Below the pieces are notes generated by a model. That model was not told the DNA's origin, did not search any database, and was given only the letters and a program-made list of their open reading frames with translations. Of a DNA stretch of 64,000 bases, positions 43,383-51,791 are shown piece by piece (position 1 is the first letter of the stretch; each line of letters opens with the position of its first letter). The position numbers were made by a program, and so were the translations under genes. The stretch lies in NCBI RefSeq assembly GCF_049723235.1, contig NZ_JBNARB010000002.1:1-64000 (forward strand), read 5' to 3'. Origin of the DNA: Thermovenabulum sp049723235 (lineage in GTDB: Bacteria; Bacillota; Thermosediminibacteria; Thermosediminibacterales; Thermosediminibacteraceae).

Positions 43383-43710
43383 CTAAAAAGCACCTCCAAA
43401 AATTTTTTTACTTTTTACTTGATTTTTCAACAAATAAACAATATGTCCTCTATATATAATTGACTTAAAACACTGGACTTTTTTTAAAAATAAAAAAATC
43501 GTGTGGTAATTTCACGATGTTTATCAGGATTTTTTTTACTTGTTAATAAGATTATTTTGACTATTTTTTTAAAACTAATAAAAAACATTATTCTTTTAAA
43601 GAAAATTTTTTTATTTATGCAATAAAATGTCATTTTTTTATAGAGGAATTTTAACTAATATATGAAAATTATATTTATAACAAAAAAAACAATTACATGG
43701 AGGGATAATT
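43383..43710. promoter_or_regulatory. divergent control region between the pdu operon and gldA
   Basis: This 328-bp, strongly AT-rich stretch holds no gene. It must contain the promoter of the whole pdu operon (minus) and that of the glycerol dehydrogenase (plus). A 6-bp inverted repeat ATCGTG-N9-CACGAT at 43498-43518 stands out as the only G+C-containing symmetry and is a candidate site for the AraC/YesN-type regulator encoded nearby. I could not pick reliable -35/-10 pairs. Confidence 0.5.
43498..43518. promoter_or_regulatory. inverted repeat, candidate operator of pdu/gldA
   Basis: ATCGTG at 43498-43503 and CACGAT at 43513-43518 with a 9-bp spacer, midway between the two divergent genes. 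Binding by the response regulator at 44850-46436 is inferred from position only. Confidence 0.35.
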
Positions 43711-44817
43711 GTGAGTTTAAAAATCCTTATTTCACCATCAAGATATGTTCAGGGTCCCGGAGCATTAAATTTTATAGGTGAACAAATCAAGCACTTAGGG
43801 AAAAAAGCTTTCGTAATCGGTGGAAAAACAGCAATTTCTCAGACAGAAGAAACAATCAAGAAAAGCTTATCTGAACAAAATATTGAATCTAAATTTGAAC
43901 TTTTCAGAGGTGAATGCTGCGATAGTGAAATAAACAGACTAAAAGAAATTGCCTCCAATGAAAAATGCGATGTAGTCATTTCAGTTGGGGGTGGCAAAGT
44001 AATAGATACTGGTAAAGCACTTTCGGCTTTATTAAAGCTCCCTATAGTAATAGCTCCTACAATTGCAGCCACCGATGCGCCCTGTAGCGCTCTATCAGTT
44101 ATTTATACTGAAGACGGTGTATTTGATAGATATTTTATACTTCCTAAAAATCCTGACCTTGTAATTTTAGACACCAGCATTATTGCTAAAGCCCCAGCAA
44201 GATTCCTGGTATCAGGTATGGGTGATGCCCTTGCAACCTGGTTTGAAGCCAATTCCTGCTATCAGTCGGCTTCCAAAAATATTCCTGGAGGTTATTCCAC
44301 CGTTACAGCATTAAAATTAGCAAGACTTTGCTATGAACTATTATTGGAATACGGAGAACAGGCAAAAATGGCCGTTGAAAAAGGTGTAGTCACTCCTGCT
44401 GTAGAAAAAATAATAGAAGCCAATACATTATTGAGCGGAATAGGATTTGAAAGTTCAGGACTTGCAGCTGCTCATTCTGTTCATGATGGATTTACAATTC
44501 TGGAAGAAACTCATAAAATGTATCATGGTGAAAAGGTAGCATTTGGCACTCTTGTCCATTTAGTTTTAGAAGACCATCCCTGGGCAGAAATAAAAGAGGT
44601 TTTGGATTTCTGCGTTAAAGTAGGTCTACCAATCACATTAAAACAAATAGGTATAAATAATCCAGACCCTGAAAAAATAATGCAGGTAGCCAAAAAAACC
44701 TGCGAACCCGGTATGATGATACATAATATGCCTTTCCCAGTAACCCCTGAAATGGTATATAATGCAATATATGCAGCCGATGCAATTGGGCAAAAGTATC
44801 TTAATAAAGAAATATAA
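43711..44817 (+). CDS. gldA: glycerol dehydrogenase (GldA-type, iron/zinc-containing)
   Basis: The 368-residue enzyme oxidises glycerol to dihydroxyacetone with NAD. It opens with the family block ISPSRYVQGPGALNFIGE, binds NAD through VISVGGGKVIDTGKALS and APTIAATDAPCSALSVIY, and carries the metal ligands D in GMGDALATWFEA, H in AAHSVHDGF and H in MYHGEKVAFG. A GTG start follows GGAGGG. Divergent from the pdu operon, it would supply the oxidative branch of glycerol fermentation alongside the dehydratase; it has no targeting helix, so it is likely cytosolic. It is not a PduQ/DhaT type enzyme. Confidence 0.92.
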   Translation: MSLKILISPSRYVQGPGALNFIGEQIKHLGKKAFVIGGKTAISQTEETIKKSLSEQNIESKFELFRGECCDSEINRLKEIASNEKCDVVISVGGGKVIDTGKALSALLKLPIVIAPTIAATDAPCSALSVIYTEDGVFDRYFILPKNPDLVILDTSIIAKAPARFLVSGMGDALATWFEANSCYQSASKNIPGGYSTVTALKLARLCYELLLEYGEQAKMAVEKGVVTPAVEKIIEANTLLSGIGFESSGLAAAHSVHDGFTILEETHKMYHGEKVAFGTLVHLVLEDHPWAEIKEVLDFCVKVGLPITLKQIGINNPDPEKIMQVAKKTCEPGMMIHNMPFPVTPEMVYNAIYAADAIGQKYLNKEI

Positions 44818-44821
44818 TTAT

Positions 44822-44851
44822 AATAGCCCGGTACACAGCTACCGGGCTATT
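44822..44851. terminator. bidirectional terminator between gldA and the response regulator
   Basis: AATAGCCCGGTA (44822-44833) pairs exactly with TACCGGGCTATT (44840-44851), a 12-bp stem with a 6-nt loop. Convergent genes end on either side. Confidence 0.85.
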
Positions 44852-46436
44852 AATTTTCTAAAATTCCTAAGTTTTTCCTGTAATCAGATGGGGTAATGCC
44901 TATTACTTTTTTAAATACCTTACTAAAATAATTTGGATCCTGATATCCTACTTTTTTTGCTACATCCGCCACTGATAAGGATGGATTTGAAAGATATTTT
45001 CTTGCTGATTCAATACGAACTCTCGTTATATATTCTGCATATGTACATCCTACCTCTTTTTTAAATAATCGGCTAAAGTATTCGGTGTTTACGTAAATCA
45101 TTTTTGTTATTTCTTTTAATTTTAAGTCTTTATCATAATTCTCATTAATATACTTTACTACTCGGTCTACTATATTTATACTCTGATTATTTTTTTCACT
45201 TATAGAAAAAATGTCAATTAAAAAATTCTTGCCGCAAGAAGTTAAAGCTGAAACGGATTGTGCTTTTGACAGTTTCTTTAGATAACTAAAATATAGATGA
45301 GAGTTTTTTTCATCGATTAACCCCTTTTTTCGAACAGTTCTCCAAATCAATAGCATTATTTCCGCAAGTCTTGCCTGGCAGTAAAATAAGGATCCCTTGC
45401 TATGTTTTATTAAATCTCCCATAAATTCATTAAAAATTTTCAGAGCCTGCGAAAGATTTGCTAAATGGACACATTCCAGCAATTCATCTTCTTTTTTAAA
45501 TTCAATATCCTCATTAATAGATGATAGTTCTTGTATCTCTTGCGGGCTTACAACTTTTCCGCCGAAGAAAAATCTTCCCAGCTGTGCGTTAACTTTCGCC
45601 TCCTGAAAAATCTTTCTATTTATATATCCTTCATTATTTTCTAAAATGCTAATTGTCACAAGTATTTCCATTTTTTGTTCAATATTATTCTGTATTAAGA
45701 ATGCTATGTAATTAGGATCAATATTTTTGTTATTCATACCAACAATTATTGATTCTCCTAAATTCAATAGAAAAATATCTTCTTTGTCTTTCAAAATATC
45801 TTCTACAGTTTTCAAAACCTCATATCTTTCATATTCTGCCATTGATTGCGATTCATCTATTTCCGGTTCTATAATTAATATGGAATTGGGTAACGAATTA
45901 ATATTTAGCATTTGAGCCTGCATTTTTAATACATTAATTTCCTCTTCAGAATTTACCTCTCCCATAATTAGAGCAGCTAAAATGCCTGCTTTTATCATTT
46001 TCTCAGCTTTTTTTATTGCTATTTTAAGTTCTTCTTCCCTTTGTATCTTTTCTTTTTCTTTTTCAAAAATTGAAAATAATTTTTTAAGAACTGCGACAAA
46101 TTCTTCCGGTCTAATTGGTTTTAATAAATAATCCACACTCCCCAATTTCAGTGCTTCCTTTACAAAGTCAAGTTCATCATATGCAGTAATTATAATTATT
46201 TTAACATTATTAAGAATATTTTTTATTTCTTCAGAAGCTCTTAATCCATCCTTACCAGGCATCTTAATATCCATTAGTATAACATCTGGCTTGAGATTTT
46301 CAGCTTTCTCTAAAGCTTCAATGCCATTTTTTGCTTCTCCTACAACTTTAAAGGGTAATCCGGATCTTTCAATTATTAATGATAGCACTTCCCTTTCCAG
46401 AGGTTCATCATCACAAATTAAAACTTTATATTCCAT
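44850..46436 (-). CDS. YesN-type response regulator with AraC DNA-binding domain
   Basis: The 528-residue regulator has an N-terminal receiver (KVLICDDEPLEREVLSLII; phosphoacceptor D in PDVILMDIKMPGKDG; K in YLLKPIRPEEF), a long middle region (about 130-420) of unknown fold, and a C-terminal AraC helix-turn-helix pair (VVKYINENYDKDLKLKEITKMIYVNTEYFSRLFKKEVGCTYAEYITRVRIESARKYL pattern, and DPNYFSKVFKKVIGITPSDYRK). It is encoded directly after a PocR-domain kinase and next to pdu/gldA, so it probably activates those promoters when the diol or a product is sensed. Confidence 0.9.
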   Translation of the reverse strand: MEYKVLICDDEPLEREVLSLIIERSGLPFKVVGEAKNGIEALEKAENLKPDVILMDIKMPGKDGLRASEEIKNILNNVKIIIITAYDELDFVKEALKLGSVDYLLKPIRPEEFVAVLKKLFSIFEKEKEKIQREEELKIAIKKAEKMIKAGILAALIMGEVNSEEEINVLKMQAQMLNINSLPNSILIIEPEIDESQSMAEYERYEVLKTVEDILKDKEDIFLLNLGESIIVGMNNKNIDPNYIAFLIQNNIEQKMEILVTISILENNEGYINRKIFQEAKVNAQLGRFFFGGKVVSPQEIQELSSINEDIEFKKEDELLECVHLANLSQALKIFNEFMGDLIKHSKGSLFYCQARLAEIMLLIWRTVRKKGLIDEKNSHLYFSYLKKLSKAQSVSALTSCGKNFLIDIFSISEKNNQSINIVDRVVKYINENYDKDLKLKEITKMIYVNTEYFSRLFKKEVGCTYAEYITRVRIESARKYLSNPSLSVADVAKKVGYQDPNYFSKVFKKVIGITPSDYRKNLGILEN

Positions 46437-46443
46437 AAAAAAT

Positions 46444-47652
46444 TCACCTTTCTAAACATTTAGGTATTCTAACTGTAACTTTCGTTCCTAATCCAAGTTT
46501 ACTTTCAATATTCAAACCATAAGCAGGACCAAAATACCTTTTTATTCTCAAATCCACATTATGAATACCGAGCCCTGTTGTATGCCCGTTTATAGCATCA
46601 TTAGAGCTTTTTAGTATTTTTATCATTTTCTCCTCAATTCCCACTCCATCATCAGTTATTTCAATAATAATATCCGTATTTTTTTCGTAAACTAAAACAT
46701 TTACAGATCCTGCTTCCTTTTTCTTTTCTAATCCATGAACAATAGCATTTTCTATTAACGGCTGCAAACTCATAACGGGGATTAAATACTTCTCTAATTC
46801 ATCCGGCATTTGTATTGTAGCTTTGATATGATCTCTATACCTAATTTGTTGAATATATAAGTAATACTTAATACATGAAATCTCTTCTTTTAAGGTCACA
46901 AGCTGATCTAAATTTCTTAATGAGTAATGTAATAAATTTGCTAATGAATAAATGATCTCCGCAGTCTTATTGGCATTCTCAAGATAAGCAAGCCTTGCAG
47001 CTGTATTTAAAGTATTAAATAAAAAATGAGGATTTACCTGGGATTGTAATGCCTTTAATTCCAGTGACTTAATTGCATTCTCATATTCCGAACGCCTTCT
47101 GGTCTCTTCTAAAAGTCTTTCCTGGTAAAGTCTATTAATACCAAGCTCGATAATATAATTAGAGATAATATGTAACATTTCCCCAGCTGTATAAATATAA
47201 TTTTCCGGCACTATTTCAATATCAAGGAAACTTTTTAAATATAAATCGGGGTCCAAACCAAATTCTAAAGCCCTTTTTCTGGCTCTAATTATTTTTTCTT
47301 CATCAGGTGGTTTCAGAAATACCTGCCCGCATAAAATATATCCAAGGCATTGGCCTTCTACCACCAATGGGGCCGCTAAATCCACGAGTTCACAATGGCA
47401 AACCGAAGTAGCAGGGCCACCTTTTTGCAAAGACAATCTGCCGAGCTTTGCATCCGATATATAACAATATTTTCTTCCTTTTTCCGTACTTCTAACCAGA
47501 TTACAGTGATTCGTAAATTTACTCGGCGCAGTAATATTTACTCCATCTTTATCCGCAATAATCGCGGCAAGACCAGTAGCTTCCGAAAATTTTTTTAATA
47601 TCTCTTCCAGCTTGTCCTTATCGATGACATCCTTTAATTTATATTTGGGCAA
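46444..47652 (-). CDS. PocR-domain sensor histidine kinase
   Basis: The product (about 402 residues) has an N-terminal PocR ligand-binding domain (about 10-165: DVIDKDKLEEILKKFSEATGLAAIIADKDGVNIT ... CHCELVDLAAPLVVEGQCLGYILCGQVF) and a C-terminal YesM-type kinase with phosphoacceptor H in LQSQVNPHFLFNTLN and the ATPase G-box EITDDGVGIEEKM ... GLGIHNVDLRIKRYFG. PocR domains sense small alcohols such as 1,2-propanediol in pdu control. There are no membrane helices, so sensing is cytoplasmic. At least six cysteines lie in the sensor part. The TTG at 47652 suits the GAGGTG site better than the GTG at 47661. Confidence 0.9.
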   Translation of the reverse strand: MPKYKLKDVIDKDKLEEILKKFSEATGLAAIIADKDGVNITAPSKFTNHCNLVRSTEKGRKYCYISDAKLGRLSLQKGGPATSVCHCELVDLAAPLVVEGQCLGYILCGQVFLKPPDEEKIIRARKRALEFGLDPDLYLKSFLDIEIVPENYIYTAGEMLHIISNYIIELGINRLYQERLLEETRRRSEYENAIKSLELKALQSQVNPHFLFNTLNTAARLAYLENANKTAEIIYSLANLLHYSLRNLDQLVTLKEEISCIKYYLYIQQIRYRDHIKATIQMPDELEKYLIPVMSLQPLIENAIVHGLEKKKEAGSVNVLVYEKNTDIIIEITDDGVGIEEKMIKILKSSNDAINGHTTGLGIHNVDLRIKRYFGPAYGLNIESKLGLGTKVTVRIPKCLER

Positions 47653-47767
47653 ACCCGTCACCTCTTTAAATATATAATCAAACCAATTTTCTTAAATATT
47701 TTTATAATTTATAGCCTTTAATTCTACAAAAATCCCCGACATTCCTTCTAAATATATAAAAATAAAG

Positions 47768-47800
47768 GCCATCCCGCAATAATAAATTGCTAAGGATGGC
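47768..47800 (-). terminator. terminator of the copA operon
   Basis: GCCATCC (47768-47774) pairs with GGATGGC (47794-47800), and inside it GCAAT pairs with ATTGC. The minus-strand transcript continues CTTTATTTTTA, a weak U-tract. It lies 14 bp after the LDCC-type small gene. Confidence 0.75.
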
Positions 47801-47813
47801 GCAAAATCCTAAT

Positions 47814-47978
47814 TTACCTGTGTTCATTTTTTTTCGCATTCACTGTATCACTATAATTATTTTTTATTTGATTTTCCTTCGGACGGTGCAACTCGCAGCA
47901 ATCCATTTTTTTACCCGCGAATTCTTTTTCATTTGCTTTTGCCAAATTATCTAAAAACCTTTTAAACCATCCGGCCAT
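47814..47978 (-). CDS. 54-residue LDCC-type putative metal-binding protein
   Basis: This small gene is placed 20 bp after copA with a strong ribosome site (AAGGAGGG, four to five bases before ATG). The protein starts with an amphipathic helix (AGWFKRFLDNLAKANEKEF), then GKKMDCCELHR, and a polar tail. It fits small Firmicutes proteins noted for an LDCC motif (here MDCC) and a GG/GK turn before it. Adjacent cysteines plus the copA operon suggest Cu(I) binding, perhaps as a chaperone; this is inference. It is too short to be found by common ORF cut-offs. Confidence 0.75.
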   Translation of the reverse strand: MAGWFKRFLDNLAKANEKEFAGKKMDCCELHRPKENQIKNNYSDTVNAKKNEHR

Positions 47979-47997
47979 AAAAGCCCTCCTTAAAATT

Positions 47998-50397
47998 TTA
48001 AGGCTTAAATTTTCTAAGCCTCAAGGCATTGGTTACAACGGAAACCGAACTGAAGGCCATTGCTCCCCCGGCTATCGCAGGGCTTAAATATCCCAGAGCG
48101 GCAAAGGGAATGCCGAGGGTATTATAGATAAATGCCCAGAAGAGGTTTTGTTTGATATTTCGCATGGTAGCACGGCTTAGCTTTATAGCCGTAACAATCC
48201 CTTTAAGGTCACCGCTCATAAGCGTTATATCCGCCGCCTCGATAGCCACGTCGGTACCGGTACCTATGGCTATTCCGACATCAGCCGCTGCCAGCGCCGG
48301 TGCATCGTTTATGCCGTCTCCAACCATTGCAGTAATTTTGCCCTGTTTCTTCAGCTTTTCCACTTCTTCGGCCTTATGCTCTGGAAGCACTTCTGCCATG
48401 ACTTTATCTATTCCCACCTGTCGGGCTATAGCCCTGGCAGTGCGCTCGTTATCACCGGTTATCATCCATACTTCGATGCCCATTTTTTTCAACTCATCAA
48501 TAACTTCTTTAGAATTTTCTTTTACCGTATCAGCTACTGCCAGAATACCTTCAACTATATCATCTACTGCCATTATCATTACCGTCTTACCCTCATTTTC
48601 AAGTTTTTCCATCAGCTCTTTAACACCTTCAAAAGAAATGCTTTTTGCCGTCATGAGCCTTCTGTTGCCAAGATAAACTTCTTTTCCTCTTATTTTTACA
48701 TAAATTCCATGCCCCGGTATTGCCTCAAAATCTTCAGGATCGGAAAGTTCCATCCCTTTTTCCCTTGCCTTGGTTACTATCGCCTCGCCCAGCGGATGCT
48801 CGGAATTTTTCTCCGCTATCGCCGCAAATTTAAGAATTTCATCTTCCTTTAAATTTCCTACCGAAATTACATCCGTCACTTCAGGTTTTCCCTTGGTAAT
48901 TGTGCCGGTCTTATCGAGAATCAATGCTTTTATCCTGTGGGCTCTTTCAAGATGTTCCCCGCCTTTAATAAGCACTCCGTATTCGGCACCTTTCCCGGTA
49001 CCTACCATCACTGAGGTAGGAGTAGCAAGTCCAAGGGCACAGGGGCAAGCTATTACAAGAACCGATACCGCATTTATAAGGCCTGCGGTAAAATTATGGA
49101 AAACAAAATTCCAAACTGCAAAAGTCACTAAAGCAATAAATATTACCGCGGGAACAAAAACTCCTGCAATGCTATCCGCTAATTTTTGAATGGGCGCTTT
49201 TGAACCCTGGGCTTCCTCCACCAGTTTTACTATTTGTGAAAGCACGGTATCCTTGCCAACCTTGGTGGCTTTAAACTTGAAAGTGCCCATTTTGTTTATA
49301 GTAGCTCCTATTACTTGATCCCCCGCTTTTTTCTCTACGGGAATGCTTTCGCCGGTAATCATTGATTCGTCAACAGCAGAATAACCCTCTATAATAACAC
49401 CATCCACCGGTATTTTTTCTCCTGGCCTTACTACAATTACATCGCCTACTTCCACCTGTTCCACTGGTATTTCTATTTCTTGATTATTTTTAATTACCTT
49501 GGCGGTTTTAGGCTGTAAACCCATCAATTTTCTTATCGCTTCCGAGGTCTTGCCTTTAGCTACTGCTTCCAAATATTTTCCCAGGGTAATTAGAGTAATA
49601 ATAACGGCAGAGGCTTCAAAGTAAAGGTGGTTATGAATCTTTTCCATGGGAAGGACAAAAATGTTGTATAAGCTATAAAAATATGCGGCACTGGTACCCA
49701 TTGCTATTAAAACATCCATATTTGCCGATCCGTTTTTTAGTGTATGGAAGGCTCCCCGGTAATATCTGTAGCCTATAATAAATTGCACGGGAGTAGCAAG
49801 TAATACTTGAAACCAGGGATTGTCAAGAATTCCTCCATGCCAGCCCATTACCCTGAATACCATGGAAAGTAGCAGTGGAGCGGTAAGTATGGAAGAAGTT
49901 ATAACCAGTTTTCCTAAGGTGCTTATTTCCCTTTCTCTTTCCTGTCTTTCCCTGTCCTTATCTTTTTCTCTCTTTTCATAAGCATCATAGCCCAGGTCCC
50001 TGACAGTATTTATCAGGTTTTTTATTTCGGTAGCACCATCTAAGTACTCTACGACAGCGGTTTCTGCAGCAAAATTCACGGAAGCTTTAACTACTCCGGG
50101 AGCTTTTGCCAGAGCTTTTTCAATGCGCGCAGCACAGGAGGCGCAGTTCATATTTTTAAGGCCTAATTCAACCTTTGTGGATAAAACATCATAACCAAGA
50201 TCCCTTATTTTCTGGATAAAATCTGCTATCGAAACCTCCCGGGGGTTATAAGTTATGCTTGCTTTTTCTGCTGCAAAGTTAATACTTGCTTCTTTCACCC
50301 CCGACATCTTTGAGAGGGCTTTTTCTATCCGTGCTGCACATGAGGCACAGGTCATCCCTTTTATTCTGATATTAATTTTTCTTTCTGCAACTTCCAT
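47998..50397 (-). CDS. copA: copper-exporting P1B-type ATPase CopA
   Basis: The 799-residue pump exports Cu(I) from the cytoplasm. Two N-terminal heavy-metal domains each carry CASC (GMTCASCAARIEKALSKM and NMNCASCAARIEKALAKA). Eight membrane helices include the CPC transport site in VIACPCALGLATP; the phosphorylation motif is DKTGTITKG, the TGES loop is in MITGESIPVEK, the HP motif in SEHPLGEA, and the hinge is MVGDGINDAPALAAADVGIAIGTGTD. The promoter region carries a CsoR-like operator. A small cysteine protein is co-transcribed. Confidence 0.97.
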   Translation of the reverse strand: MEVAERKINIRIKGMTCASCAARIEKALSKMSGVKEASINFAAEKASITYNPREVSIADFIQKIRDLGYDVLSTKVELGLKNMNCASCAARIEKALAKAPGVVKASVNFAAETAVVEYLDGATEIKNLINTVRDLGYDAYEKREKDKDRERQEREREISTLGKLVITSSILTAPLLLSMVFRVMGWHGGILDNPWFQVLLATPVQFIIGYRYYRGAFHTLKNGSANMDVLIAMGTSAAYFYSLYNIFVLPMEKIHNHLYFEASAVIITLITLGKYLEAVAKGKTSEAIRKLMGLQPKTAKVIKNNQEIEIPVEQVEVGDVIVVRPGEKIPVDGVIIEGYSAVDESMITGESIPVEKKAGDQVIGATINKMGTFKFKATKVGKDTVLSQIVKLVEEAQGSKAPIQKLADSIAGVFVPAVIFIALVTFAVWNFVFHNFTAGLINAVSVLVIACPCALGLATPTSVMVGTGKGAEYGVLIKGGEHLERAHRIKALILDKTGTITKGKPEVTDVISVGNLKEDEILKFAAIAEKNSEHPLGEAIVTKAREKGMELSDPEDFEAIPGHGIYVKIRGKEVYLGNRRLMTAKSISFEGVKELMEKLENEGKTVMIMAVDDIVEGILAVADTVKENSKEVIDELKKMGIEVWMITGDNERTARAIARQVGIDKVMAEVLPEHKAEEVEKLKKQGKITAMVGDGINDAPALAAADVGIAIGTGTDVAIEAADITLMSGDLKGIVTAIKLSRATMRNIKQNLFWAFIYNTLGIPFAALGYLSPAIAGGAMAFSSVSVVTNALRLRKFKP

Positions 50398-50423
50398 ATA
50401 GTCCCCTCCCGATTCATAGAGAT

Positions 50424-50440
50424 ATACCCTACCGGGGTAT
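50424..50440. promoter_or_regulatory. CsoR-like copper operator upstream of copA
   Basis: ATACCC-TACCG-GGGTAT forms an inverted repeat of the TACCCC/GGGGTA kind bound by the copper repressor CsoR, 26 bp before the copA start codon. No csoR gene is visible within the window. Confidence 0.75.
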
Positions 50441-50599
50441 CATGTACTCATTATATTATTTTACCAAAAAAATGTCAACAATTAATGTCATATTTTGTTT
50501 TTTTCAGGATTTCCATTGGTGTTTCGGTTAAATTATTTCTTTTAGTGGCTCCATTTATTGAAATTCACAAATTCCTCACAAATACCCCCGTAAAAATTA

Positions 50600-50625
50600 A
50601 AGGGTTGACTTTTCAGTCAACCCTT
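50600..50625 (-). terminator. terminator of the peptidase/DUF3798 transporter operon
   Basis: AAGGGTTGAC (50600-50609) pairs exactly with GTCAACCCTT (50616-50625) around 6 nt; the minus-strand transcript continues TTTAATTTTTA. Confidence 0.8.
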
Positions 50626-50668
50626 AATTAATTATCTTAACTATTTTATTTTCATTTATTACTTTAAT

Positions 50669-51769
50669 TTATCTTATTACAATCATATCCTTGGTGGCTT
50701 TATTCAACACCTCGCACCCGTTTTCGGTAACAACCACTATATCCTCCACCCTCATCCCGAACTTTCCTGGTATATATATTCCCGGCTCCACGCTAAAAGC
50801 CATTCCGCTTTTTAAAACAGTTTTATTTCCTTCCATAATGTAGGGAGCTTCGTGAACACCAAATCCTATTCCGTGTCCGACCCTGTTAAAGAAAAATTCC
50901 CCGTATCCTGCTTCTTTTATGACATTTCGTGCGGCCCGGTCCACCTCTTCGGCGGTAACTCCTTCCCTTACCGCTACTTCCCCTTTTATGTTTGCTTTCA
51001 GGACAATATCATATATTTTTCTTTGTTCTTCTGTAGGTTCTCCCACAAAATATGTCCTTGATATATCAGAACAAAATCCTCCTACCCGGCATCCAAAGTC
51101 CAAAATTATTACATCTTTTTCCTGAATCGTCCGGGAGTATTCATTATAGTGTGGCTTTGAACTGTTTGGCCCGGAGGCCACAATTGTTTCAAAAGCAAGT
51201 TCTTCTCCTCCAAATTCCAGAAGCATTTTTTCTACAATTTCTTTAATATCCTTTTCCGTCATCCCGGGTTTAATATATCCTGCAATTTTTTCTGCAACTT
51301 CATCGGCGACTGCCGCAGCTTTCTTTAATTTTTCTATTTCATCCCTGGTTTTTATTATTCTTAATTCTTCCATTAAGCGGGTGGCATTCAAAAAAGTTAC
51401 ATTTAAAACCCCGCTAATATCAATAATGTCTACCGCCCTTATCCCTCCGTTTACCCCAATCCTGAAATTATTTAATCCAAATTGTTCCTTTGCCTTTTCG
51501 ATAGCCTTTAAAAAACCTTCGGAGTCTCCCCAGGAAATTACCGGGACATCTTCTCCAAGGGCTTCTTTCGATTCCTCTACACAAAGCTCCGGTGAAATGT
51601 AAAGGTAAAGGCCATTTTTTAGAAGGAATAATGCCTTAAACCTCTCGTCGCTTAAAGGGTTAAGTCCTGTCAGGTATTCCAGATCCGGTGAAGGGCCTAT
51701 ACAAAGGGCATCCAACCCTTCTTCTTTTATCATTTTAATAGCTTTTTTTATTTTTCCCTTTAAAATCAA
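50669..51769 (-). CDS. M24-family Xaa-Pro aminopeptidase/dipeptidase
   Basis: The 366-residue protein has the creatinase-type N-terminal domain (residues 1-130, GPSPDLEYLTGLNPLSDERFKALFLL) and the M24 pita-bread domain with all five metal ligands visible: D in ILDFGCR, D in SDISRTY, H in GHGIGFGVHEAPY, E in VEPGIYIPG and E in GMRVEDIVVV. It therefore should be a metal peptidase that removes residues next to proline, not a metal-free creatinase. It ends a transporter operon, 22 bp after a permease, so its substrate may be what that system imports. TTG start. Confidence 0.87.
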   Translation of the reverse strand: MILKGKIKKAIKMIKEEGLDALCIGPSPDLEYLTGLNPLSDERFKALFLLKNGLYLYISPELCVEESKEALGEDVPVISWGDSEGFLKAIEKAKEQFGLNNFRIGVNGGIRAVDIIDISGVLNVTFLNATRLMEELRIIKTRDEIEKLKKAAAVADEVAEKIAGYIKPGMTEKDIKEIVEKMLLEFGGEELAFETIVASGPNSSKPHYNEYSRTIQEKDVIILDFGCRVGGFCSDISRTYFVGEPTEEQRKIYDIVLKANIKGEVAVREGVTAEEVDRAARNVIKEAGYGEFFFNRVGHGIGFGVHEAPYIMEGNKTVLKSGMAFSVEPGIYIPGKFGMRVEDIVVVTENGCEVLNKATKDMIVIR

Positions 51770-51791
51770 TTTTTTTCTCTCCTCTCACTTC

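Noticed and set aside
43383..43710. Cobalamin riboswitch in front of the pdu operon
   Set aside because: The region is nearly all A and T and lacks any B12-box-like G+C motif.
50669..51769. M24 protein as creatinase feeding sarcosine to the reductase
   Set aside because: All five metal ligands of active peptidases are present, whereas creatinases lack a metal site.
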